In this document: piece by piece, positions 22,310-31,101 of the stretch | Numbering within the stretch: position 1 is the first letter of the stretch | How the letters are laid out: the number at the start of each line of letters is the position of its first letter | NCBI GenBank assembly: GCA_036320915.1 | Contig: JAXBDG010000028.1 | Coordinates: 47,742-111,741 of the forward strand | Length of the DNA stretch: 64,000 nucleotides | DNA from: Linnemannia elongata | Taxonomy: Eukaryota; Mortierellomycota; Mortierellomycetes; Mortierellales; Mortierellaceae | Direction of reading: 5' to 3' | The notes under the pieces: generated by a model | Database searches by the model: none | Told to the model about the DNA's origin: nothing | What the model saw: only the letters and a program-made list of their open reading frames with translations | Position numbers and translations under genes: made by a program

Positions 22310-22669
22310 ATGCCTCCCACTCGCACTCGCCGTGTCCCCCTTAGATCTACCTTCCCCGCCGCCGCCGCCAATGTCGATGTCACTCCTCTTGCGAACTTTG
22401 CTGGGTACAAACAAACCAAGGCGAATAACTCAAAAAGGTTGCGGCTAAGTCGGTCAGATCCTCTTCTCCCTCTGCCAGGCATATTACCGCCAACAAATCC
22501 AATGCCATCTCTGTCACCACTGCCATTCCTTTCTCCTCTACCTGTCTTTCTTGATGACCAAGCTAATAGTGGTGGTACAAGTGAGGCTAGAGCCTCCCCA
22601 CAGGCGGATGAACTTAATAGTACCGGTTGGAGCAAGGTGGTGAAGGTGAAGGCAAAGCATATAGCTTAA
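22310..22669 (+). CDS. Hypothetical basic/proline-rich protein, 119 aa
   Basis: The frame begins with an ATG (MPPTRTRRVPLRSTF), runs through a short basic stretch (KRLRLSRS) and a Pro/Leu/Ser-rich section, and ends TGWSKVVKVKAKHIA. A TATA-like CTATATATTC lies about 150 bp upstream. It is perfectly repeated at 25958-26317. It sits inside the possible transduced segment and might be a first exon. I do not recognise the family. Confidence 0.35.
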   Translation: MPPTRTRRVPLRSTFPAAAANVDVTPLANFAGYKQTKANNSKRLRLSRSDPLLPLPGILPPTNPMPSLSPLPFLSPLPVFLDDQANSGGTSEARASPQADELNSTGWSKVVKVKAKHIA

Positions 22670-22803
22670 GATACTATCACATCGCGGCCTACCCCTGCTA
22701 TTCCTCCTCTCCTGCCTCGCTTTCCACCAAGCGCACTATCACCACCACCACCAAGCCCAATGCCACCTCTCCCTCTTCATTCTCCTTTTCTCCTCGCCTT
22801 ATC

Positions 22804-22985
22804 AGATGCTCCAAGTGTCGGGGAAACAATCGCCAATGGCCACAAGTCGTCTCCGTTGCTACTGTACAGGAAAACAACAGCACTATCAACAACCACTGAT
22901 CAATTAATCAGCCGTTGTTTAGCTCGAGTGTATTTTCCGTCTTGCGCTCCAAGAGTATTCGCTTGCTTTTCTTTGGCGAGGGGGA
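22804..22985 (+). pseudogene. Diverged CRN 3'-tail homologue without a CRN
   Basis: About 170 bp match the downstream tail of the CRN unit (30229-30402 on the plus strand) at roughly four bases in five. Shared landmarks include GGGGAAACAATCGCCAAT, CTCCGTTGCTACTGT, TATCAACAA, AGCCGTTG and GCTTGCTTTTCTTTGG. In the CRN unit this tail can be read as a reading frame ending VATVKEIDSAINNH; here that frame is interrupted. No NTPase or nuclease sequence lies next to it, so the tail has moved on its own or survives from an older CRN copy. Confidence 0.65.
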
Positions 22986-23552
22986 ACTGAACAGAAGGCG
23001 AAGAAATAACAGGGTGAGGAAAGGAGAGAAGAGAGATAAGAGCCAAGGTAAGAAGGAAAAGTCCAAAAAAAAAATCCCTCTTATTATTCATATAAGCCTA
23101 GAGAACAAAGACATGCAGCACAGACATAGAAAGGTCAAAGCAAAGATCAGGGCACACAGCGTGTATGTGGTGCCTGAAAGGGATCGAAATCAGAGAAAAT
23201 AAAGTAACATTTGTTTATAGCCATCCCAATGCAAAGTTGTACCAGCCACACAGATTGTGGCAATAAAGAGTCCTTCAGCTATCCAACTATTGTGTCGGGC
23301 GAATGGACACCTCCAATGCTCCCCCCTTTTAGTTTTTTTCACCTCCCTCCGCGAGCGAAGCCGCGGGCACTAGCTAGTGGGTTACGAAGACGACGAAGGA
23401 AGTCTTACATCCATTATCCGAGCAGACGAGCCATGTCTGTGCCCTCCCAACCCTCCCTTTAGCTTAGCCTTTTCTTTCTTCTTCGTGCTCGGTCAGAAAG
23501 ATAGTGTGCAGAGATCGAGCAGGTTTATTTTTTATATTCTCTAGTTTCAAGA

Positions 23553-24129
23553 GAAGAAGAGAAGGGAGCACCCAAAAATATTAGCAACTTGTACAATGTC
23601 CATGAATAATTGAATGAAAGCAAAGGGCTCCTTTAGACACAGCTGAAGACAAATATTCACCTGCATCTTCCTCACGTTCTCTTTTCGCAGCTATAGGAAA
23701 AAAAACATAGGTAAATAACGCAAATGGAGATCACAATAGCGTCATACTGAGAAGTTCATACGCAAGGCGTAATTGACAGCAAAGCGCGTTTGCATTACCT
23801 GGCAAGGGTCGCTGGACAATGACGTGAATCGTGTCCTCTGGCAAATCAGCGTCAAAGACCATGAAGAGCTTGTTGGTCGCCCTCAGTTTTTTTTTCACAG
23901 GCACAGAGTCGAGCAGAACAGGAAGGTCGTTGTCGTCGTCGTCATGAATGGAGACGCGCCAGAGGGCGAGGTCTTTCGCTGTAATGTCATCAAACTGAGG
24001 GGACAATGTGGTCTTGATGAGGTCCTTGAAGTCGCCAATTGTCTTGGAGGACTCGATCTTGACAGGGAACGCGTTGGAGGTAGCTTCTCCATCAACGAGA
24101 CAGAACAGAGTGAGGTGGTTGTCGTTCAT
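23553..24129 (-). pseudogene. CRN copy 4: header and linker exons only
   Basis: The Ubl header exon (24129-23799) is fully open, and the 30-nt linker exon (23690-23661) follows a normal intron. The gene then ends inside intron 2 at the tandem junction (23553), so no NTPase or nuclease remains. The header variant (DLIKTTLSPQFDDITAKDL) differs from copies 1 and 5 in one cassette, whereas the flanking header sequence is nearly identical. If transcribed, it would give a header-only protein of about 120 residues with whatever lies beyond the junction. Confidence 0.8.
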
Positions 24130-24384
24130 GGGGTTGAATAAACTGAAAAATGAAAGAGAGAGATGGCAAGGGCTGTAAAGAAGGCAGAATGAAAAGAAAA
24201 CAAGAGCAAAGAAAGATGTTGAAAGAAAGAAAAAAAAAGGTGAGGGATAAAAAAAAAGGAAGTGGTGACGAAGACGATGAAGGCGTGAGAATGGTGGCAA
24301 AGGAAAAGAATGGGAGGTGTGAGATGGTGGCAAAGGCGATGAAGAAAAGGTGGGAGCGTAGTGAAGAAAGGAATAGTAAAAGTA

Positions 24385-24866
24385 TCTCTCTTCTCTTCTC
24401 TCTACTAAAACAATTTCGGTGCACGCAGTCACTTAGAGCGTCAAGTGACTTAGCTCGCCGTCACACACTTAGCTCGCTGTCACACTTTTCGATAAATCAC
24501 CTGCCCTGACATCAAGGAGAGGAGGGTTGGTTGGTTGACAGCCTGGAAGTGGATAGGCAGGAGGATGGGATGGATAATGAGCGAATCGCTATTTTTTGCA
24601 CTTTGATCGTTCGTTGACTCGATTGCACTCTCTACCTGATCGCGTTTCTTTGATTCACTGCTTCTTTCTTTACTTTGCACACAGTATCGATCAATCTCTC
24701 TAATAAAACAAAATCTCTCTAATAAAACAAAATCAGGACAAGAGGACAAAGCAAAAAGAACAAAAGTGACAAACATTATTCATCACCATACCAGAGATGT
24801 CGCACTACTACACGCTATGACAGCAAGGTACCAAGCTGACTATCACCGCCCAAAAATCACCACCAG

Positions 24867-24900
<34 letters not shown>

Positions 24901-25377
24901 GTGATGGCCCAACGCTCAGAACATTAAAGCAGAGGAGATGGTAAGGAAGCGGGTACAGGGAAGCGGGTACAATGATACAGAGGGCAAAAAAAGAACAAAA
25001 TGAGAGAAAAAAAAGAAAGAAGAGGGATAAGAGTAGTGTTTTCTGATCGAATATTCGACCCCGTTAGAGTCCACTGGAAAAGTCGAGTGCAATAATTATT
25101 TGAATTGAACGTTGGGTCTCGCACGGACTCAAATATTCGATGAGAAAGACTGCCAGGAGCTAAAGTAAAAAAGGAAAGGCCACATTTCCCACCGACACAC
25201 AAGGTGTCAGGTGTTCAGCCACGCAGATCGCGACTGCAATCTTAGAGCCCCTTCCTCATTTTCAGGCTATCCATTCAAAATACTGATACTGGGGCGAAAC
25301 GGTGCCTTTAATGCTTCACCGTCTCCCTCCCCGTCTCCCTCTCCCTCCGCGAGCGGACGCTGCGGGCACTAAGCTAG
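24385..25377 (+). mobile_element. Helitron-like segment, tandem copy
   Basis: This is the second copy of 20741-21729, beginning after AGTA with TCTCTCTTCTC and ending with hairpin plus CTAG at 25374-25377. Its internal A run is 32 long (24867-24898) rather than 30. Confidence 0.5.
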
Positions 25378-25957
25378 TCCAATATAACAAAATCGTTGCA
25401 GGTCACCTGATTTACGATTTAGAGTTAGTTCGCAGTCACGGTAACTACCTACCTGTCCGTTTCTTCCTTTTTCGGATTTAAACTTTGACGTTCCAAAAAA
25501 ACCTACCCGTCCGTGGTGTCCGTTATTTTACAGCCACAAGTCGTGGTAGGCTCAACTAATGGTTTGTTGTTCATACGACTATGAATAATGACTATATGAT
25601 GAAGAGCATCTATGATGACAAGGAGCACCTATGATCATGAAGTGATGAAGAGCATCCTTTTCAAACAATCAAATCAAAAAAATAAAAATAGGGCGCCTTT
25701 CTCTCTTCTCTTCCCTACTCTTTCTTTCCCATGTTGCATAGTAGTTTCTGTCCATTCTCTTTTCCTTATTCTTCATTATCATTAAGGGCACTAATCGTCG
25801 TCGTCGGCCTCCTATATATTCTCATAGGGATCAATAAAGACCGGAACCTACTTTGTCACTATCCTTTTCCCAGCTGTTTATTTCACACTTCCTGTCTCTT
25901 CTCTCATATTTTTCTTCCTCTGCAACATTCCGATCATACCTCATACCTGTTGCCAAC

Positions 25958-26317
25958 ATGCCTCCCACTCGCACTCGCCGTGTCCCCCTTAGATCTACCT
26001 TCCCCGCCGCCGCCGCCAATGTCGATGTCACTCCTCTTGCGAACTTTGCTGGGTACAAACAAACCAAGGCGAATAACTCAAAAAGGTTGCGGCTAAGTCG
26101 GTCAGATCCTCTTCTCCCTCTGCCAGGCATATTACCGCCAACAAATCCAATGCCATCTCTGTCACCACTGCCATTCCTTTCTCCTCTACCTGTCTTTCTT
26201 GATGACCAAGCTAATAGTGGTGGTACAAGTGAGGCTAGAGCCTCCCCACAGGCGGATGAACTTAATAGTACCGGTTGGAGCAAGGTGGTGAAGGTGAAGG
26301 CAAAGCATATAGCTTAA
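25958..26317 (+). CDS. Hypothetical basic/proline-rich protein, 119 aa (tandem copy)
   Basis: This frame is identical in translation to 22310-22669. Perfect conservation between the tandem copies reflects how recent the duplication is and does not show selection. Confidence 0.35.
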   Translation: MPPTRTRRVPLRSTFPAAAANVDVTPLANFAGYKQTKANNSKRLRLSRSDPLLPLPGILPPTNPMPSLSPLPFLSPLPVFLDDQANSGGTSEARASPQADELNSTGWSKVVKVKAKHIA

Positions 26318-26451
26318 GATACTATCACATCGCGGCCTACCCCTGCTATTCCTCCTCTCCTGCCTCGCTTTCCACCAAGCGCACTATCACCACCACCACC
26401 AAGCCCAATGCCACCTCTCCCTCTTCATTCTCCTTTTCTCCTCGCCTTATC

Positions 26452-26633
26452 AGATGCTCCAAGTGTCGGGGAAACAATCGCCAATGGCCACAAGTCGTCT
26501 CCGTTGCTACTGTACAGGAAAACAACAGCACTATCAACAACCACTGATCAATTAATCAGCCGTTGTTTAGCTCGAGTGTATTTTCCGTCTTGCGCTCCAA
26601 GAGTATTCGCTTGCTTTTCTTTGGCGAGGGGGA
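26452..26633 (+). pseudogene. Diverged CRN 3'-tail homologue (tandem copy)
   Basis: This is the second copy of 22804-22985, with the same interruptions. Confidence 0.6.
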
Positions 26634-27026
26634 ACTGAACAGAAGGCGAAGAAATAACAGGGTGAGGAAAGGAGAGAAGAGAGATAAGAGCCAAGGTAAG
26701 AAGGAAAAGTCCAAAAAAAAAATCCCTCTTATTATTCATATAAGCCTAGAGAACAAAGACATGCAGCACAGACATAGAAAGGTCAAAGCAAAGATCAGGG
26801 CACACAGCGTGTATGTGGTGCCTGAAAGGGATCGAAATCAGAGAAAATAAAGTAACATTTGTTTATAGCCATCCCAATGCAAAGTTGTACCAGCCACACA
26901 GATTGTGGCAATAAAGAGTCCTTCAGCTATCCAACTATTGTGTCGGGCGAATGGACACCTCCAATGCTCCCCCCTTTTAGTTTTTTTCACCTCCCTCCGC
27001 GAGCGAAGCCGCGGGCACTAGCTAGT

Positions 27027-27282
27027 GGGTTACGAAGACGACGAAGGAAGTCTTACATCCATTATCCGAGCAGACGAGCCATGTCTGTGCCCTCCCAACC
27101 CTCCCTTTAGCTTAGCCTTTTCTTTCTTCTTCGTGCTCGGTCAGAAAGATAGTGTGCAGAGATCGAGCAGGTTTATTTTTTATATTCTCTAGTTTAGTTT
27201 CTCGAGTGCAACCAATGAAGACAGACATGGCTCGTCTGCTCGGATAATGGACGTAAGACTTCCTTCGTCGTCTTCGTAACCC
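27027..27282. repeat. 61-bp inverted repeat
   Basis: Arm 27027-27087 (starts GGGTTACGAAGACGACG) is the reverse complement of 27222-27282 with one mismatch that I can see; the spacer is 134 bp. In the other tandem unit only the left arm exists (23379-23439), because the right arm is replaced by CRN sequence. The left arm begins one or two bases after a Helitron-like CTAG end. Confidence 0.9.
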
Positions 27283-27295
27283 AGAGACCCTTTAT

Positions 27296-27450
27296 TCTTT
27301 TTTCCTAAAAAGGAAAAAAGGCACGAAGGAAGCTTGAAGGGTGAGGGTAGGCTCGGTTCCCTCAGGATGGAACCGAGCCTAGGATGAGGGTGAGATTCTC
27401 GCCCAGCCCCTCTGGAGAGTGTGACTGCGTCACTCACTCCAGAGGTGGTT
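27296..27450. repeat. Cluster of three hairpins at the fold-back centre
   Basis: Three successive hairpins are visible: CTTTTTTCCT/AGGAAAAAAG near 27297-27320; a perfect 13-bp stem TAGGCTCGGTTCC at 27348-27360 with its complement at 27369-27381 and an 8-base loop; and an imperfect 17-bp stem beginning CCTCTGGAG near 27410 pairing with CTCCAGAGG near 27437. They lie between the oppositely oriented CRN copies 4 and 5. Confidence 0.85.
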
Positions 27451-27617
27451 GGGTATCACAGCGTCTTCATCGTCTTCGTCACCACTTCCTTTTTTTTTAT
27501 CCCTCACCTTTTTTTTTCTTTCTTTCAACATCTTTCTTTGCTCTTGTTTTCTTTTCATTCTGCCTTCTTTACAGCCCTTGCCATCTCTCTCTTTCATTTT
27601 TCAGTTTATTCAACCCC

Positions 27618-30071
27618 ATGAACGACAACCACCTCACTCTGTTCTGTCTCGTTGATGGAGAGGCTACCTCCAACGCGTTCCCTGTTGAGATCGAGTCAAC
27701 CAAGACCATCGGCCACCTCAAGAAGCTCATCAAGGCTGAGAAGGCTCCTCGTTTTGACGATGTCGCAGCTGATGAACTCACCCTCTGGCGCGTCTCCATC
27801 CATGACGACGACGACAACGACCTTCCTGTTCTGCTCGACTCTGTGCCTGTGAAAAAAAAACTGAGGGCGACCAACAAGCTCTTCATGGTCTTTGACGCTG
27901 ATTTGCCAGAGGACACGATTCACGTCATTGTCCAGCGACCCTTGCCAGGTAATGCAAACGCGCTTTGCTGTCAATTACACCTTGCGTATGAACTTCTCAG
28001 TATGACGCTATTGTGATCTCCATTTGCGTTATTTACCTATGTTTTTTTTCCTATAGCTGCGAAAAGAGAACGTGAGGAAGATGCAGGTGAATATTTGTCT
28101 TCAGCTGTGTCTAAAGGAGCCCTTTGCTTTCATTCAATTATTCATGGACATTGTACAAGTTGCTAATATTTTTGGGTGCTCCCTTCTCTTCTTCTCTTGC
28201 ACGTCGCTTCTCTTACTAGGGCTCTCTTTTACAAGAAAACGTCATCGGCCGCACACGCTGATGGATGCGATTGAGGAGGCTGGTCTCACGGAGAAGGCTG
28301 TGGCGGATGACCAAGTTTACCTCTCTCGTCTAGACAACAAAGAAAGGGTCTCGCTACTTGATTTTATTGGTCAGGCGATTGACAGGACGGACACTTTCTA
28401 CTCCATGTCTAGCACTGCCCTCGCATTACAAGACACCAACATGAAAAACATGGACAAGTTATCGGCTCCTCGCGGCATCTTACTTCCAGTCGTCGATACA
28501 AACGATATCTATGTCAGAGAGGCGTACAAAGATCTTTACGACACAATCCTCGGGACGTTTGAGAACAATACACCGTATACTGGGAACGAGTTGAAAAAGC
28601 ATGTCATTGTTACAGGTACATCTGGGATAGGCAAATCGGCCTTTCTAGTGTACTTCGCCATCCGACTTCTTGCCGAGAGTGACAATGACAACCCTCCGAT
28701 TATCGTTTTCCACACCAAACGGAGCGCGGAATGCTACGTTTTTGGAGGGCGCTCTACTGTTCGATCCGGCAATATCGAGGCTTTTAAACCCTTTCTCAGT
28801 CTACCCGACACATGGTATTTTGTCGACAGCACTCCTGATCCAGTACTCGGTCGAGCCAAGACCGTCATTTCAGCTTCGCCAAAGACCCTATTTTCCGAAG
28901 CCCACCAATATCAGGACGTCGACAAAAGGGTAGCATGGCGTTACTATATGGCCCCATGGAGTCTGGAAGAGTTGAAGAAGTGCAGGATCAGTGTCGTCGG
29001 CTTCGAGGTGGTTCCTTTGGAAGCGGTGGAAGAACTCTACTCAAAGATAGGCGGCGTGCCGAGATATGTCCTAGAAAGGCCGATGCAGGTATCTTATAGG
29101 CCCAAACCACAACGCTTTTCTTTGAGAATAGCTTTTACTTTTGGAGATATTCAATGCGCAGACAGCCTGTTTTCTATTTTAATCACAGCTCTATTACGCC
29201 TTGATCTAATTCATCGCTAGAACTTAAGCCTACGTCCTAATGACCTTGAGCGTGCCAAGGTCATGGCATGTGAGCGTCTAGAACAAGCCCTCGACAGAGT
29301 CAAAGACCCGGTGATGTTGATGCAATACTTCTCGCAAGGGAGAGACACGCTGGACTTCAGCAGCCGTCTGATTCACCGTTGGCCCATGGATGATCATGAC
29401 ACCTTTCGATTGGAATGGGCTTCAACATACGTCGCTGAGAAGGTTGCCGCTTTACTGAGTCAGGAATGTTGAAGAAGCTCGTCATGGATCCCAACGGAAG
29501 CGCTAGCGGTATTATGTTCGAAGCATATGTCCTCCGTACCTTCCGAGAGGGCGGCCACATCTTTGAGCTCAAGGATCTCGAGACTGGGCAGTCTGCTCGT
29601 TTGGAAATCCCGCGGAATCCAGAGGTAACGCATTTCAACACGATTACCCCGGTCACGGCAGGCACACTATGCATACCAAAGATTTGCAACTATGCCTGTG
29701 TCGATCTGCTGCTCGCCCCCAGAGACTTATTCCAAGTCACGGTATCCAAGAACCACCCCATCAAAGGACTGCCGCTCTCAAAGCTTATCGACAACCTCAT
29801 TCAAGCACGCTGGATTCTTCCTCATGACGAGCCTCGGCTTATTTTTGTCGTCCCAGGTCATGTGTATACCGATTTCGAGAAGCAGGACTACTTGACCTCT
29901 GAGGGGAAGGTTTACCGTACCGTCCCTGCTGATATACAGCATGTGAGGCAGTATGTGCTGAAGATCGATCTGGAGTCAGCAGCTGGTGGCAAATCACCTG
30001 GATTGCAGATCCCAGTGCAACAAAATGCCGGCACGAAGGGATCGACTCTTGAATTCTTACAGAGGACGTGA
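27618..30071 (+). pseudogene. CRN copy 5, inverted, broken only in exon 4
   Basis: Exons 27618-27948 (Ubl header), 28057-28086 (30-nt linker), 28220-29088 (NTPase, Walker A GTSGIGKS intact) and 29221 onward (REase-like) are all well formed. The single disruption is a 13-base absence near 29465, after SQ, that creates an early stop; the nuclease frame resumes at 29466 and runs to 30071, ending GSTLEFLQRT. The nuclease motifs VDLLLAP and FQVTVSKNHP are present. The gene runs opposite to all other CRN copies. If the gap is artefactual, this copy is intact. Confidence 0.85.
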
Positions 30072-31101
30072 AAATAAAATCTTACTGGACCATACCTGAC
30101 TTCGACCACTTGAGAGTTGTGCTTAACGTGGCAATTTCGAATCTCTTACAGCGACAAAAGACGAGCTTACAGCTCTGGCATCTTTACTCTATTGACCTAG
30201 ACTAGTACCTTTTCTCCTTCCCATTCCAAGTGCTCCAGGGTTCGGGGAAACAATCGCCAATGACCAAAAAGTCACCTCCGTTGCTACTGTGAAGGAAATC
30301 GACAGCGCTATCAACAATCACTGAACAATTAGTCAGCCGTTGGTTGACTCGAGTGTATTCTCCGTCTTTGTGCTTCAAGAACATTCGTTTGCTTTTCTTT
30401 GGTCAACTGAATTTTGTTCTCTACCACTGAATTGTACTATAGTTGTACTGCATTGGACGTGGTGTCAAAGTAAAGCACAAAAATAACAAACATTCCTCAT
30501 TACGGTGGCATACATGTCGAATTACTACACCGTATGACAGCAAGGTATCAAACTGGCTATCAGCAGGAAAGAAGAAAAAAAGCAAAACAGAAAAAAGGAT
30601 TGAAGAGAGAAAGAAGTATCAAAGTATCTCAAATCTTCTTCCTTTCAAGTCTCCTTTATAAGTTCATCCCTCACCTATTGATACATAAAAAGGCCATCTC
30701 TCCTACTTGTAGTTGTTCTCGTCCATTGTGCGGCCGTTCCTTCTTTTATATCTGCCTTTGTATCCCCTTCCCCCTTCTTCAAAACAACATATCACCCGAA
30801 TATGTAGGTCATAACTCGTCCTGTTTTACTTGGCTGTTCAATTTTGATTTTGACAGTCACTTCATTTTTTTTTTTTTTTTTTTTTTTATGTGGAACAAAG
30901 GCGAGCGAAACACCAAGCAGCTTACTTACCACTACCACTACCACACAAATACCACACACAGAAACAAACGCACAACACAACGCGATGCAATACAACGCAA
31001 CGCAACGCGCAAAGAAAGAGAACAAGACCAGAATAAACAAAGGAAAAAGAGAGAAAAATGAATTTTCCGTATTGTATTGTCAATATGTGTGGTGTGTGAA
31101 A
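30072..31101. other. CRN 3' region, then simple-sequence flank of the Crypton
   Basis: To about 30810 this is the CRN downstream region, including the tail that reads IANDQKVTSVATVKEIDSA before a stop at 30325. From 30811 the sequence is unrelated to the other CRN flanks. It holds a long T run (30866-30888) and AC-rich simple sequence (30920-31030). The Crypton reading frame ends at 31102. Confidence 0.65.

Larger units (their letters stand above)
21730..23377 (+). mobile_element. Second segment ending in a Helitron-like terminus
   Basis: A second hairpin-plus-CTAG end lies at 23349-23377 (CCGCG, 8-base loop AGCGAAGC, CGCGG, then GCACTAG and CTAG followed by T). The sequence CTCCCTCCGCGAGCG and the GGGCACTA block are shared with the terminus at 21693-21729, so the two ends are related. 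One explanation is a Helitron whose first terminator was bypassed and which carried 1.65 kb of downstream sequence to the next terminator. That stretch includes a 119-residue reading frame and a diverged CRN tail. Two adjacent elements would look similar. Confidence 0.4.
19914..23552 (+). repeat. Tandem unit A (3.64 kb)
   Basis: The block beginning CAAGAGAAGAAGAGAAGG is repeated head to tail from 23553. It contains CRN intron 2, the linker exon, the Ubl header exon and its upstream flank, then the whole Helitron-like segment. The junction TAGTTT/CAAGAGAAGAAG falls inside CRN intron 2. Confidence 0.9.
25378..27025 (+). mobile_element. Second-terminus segment, tandem copy
   Basis: This is the copy of 21730-23377, ending in hairpin plus CTAG at 27022-27025. 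Directly after it comes the arm of the inverted repeat at 27027, with only one base between. Confidence 0.4.
23553..27195 (+). repeat. Tandem unit B (3.64 kb)
   Basis: This is the second copy of 19914-23552. Its non-CRN part (24385-27190) matches the first copy almost perfectly, while its CRN header exon is intact where the first copy's is frameshifted. After 27195 it continues into the fold-back region, which is probably the original context. Confidence 0.9.

Noticed and set aside
28072..28260. Hydrophobic N-terminus (apparent membrane segment) in front of the CRN NTPase frame, also at 5984-6132
   Set aside because: It is the translation of CRN intron 2, which has a GTGAAT donor and a CTTACTAG acceptor and is framed by the linker exon and exon 3.
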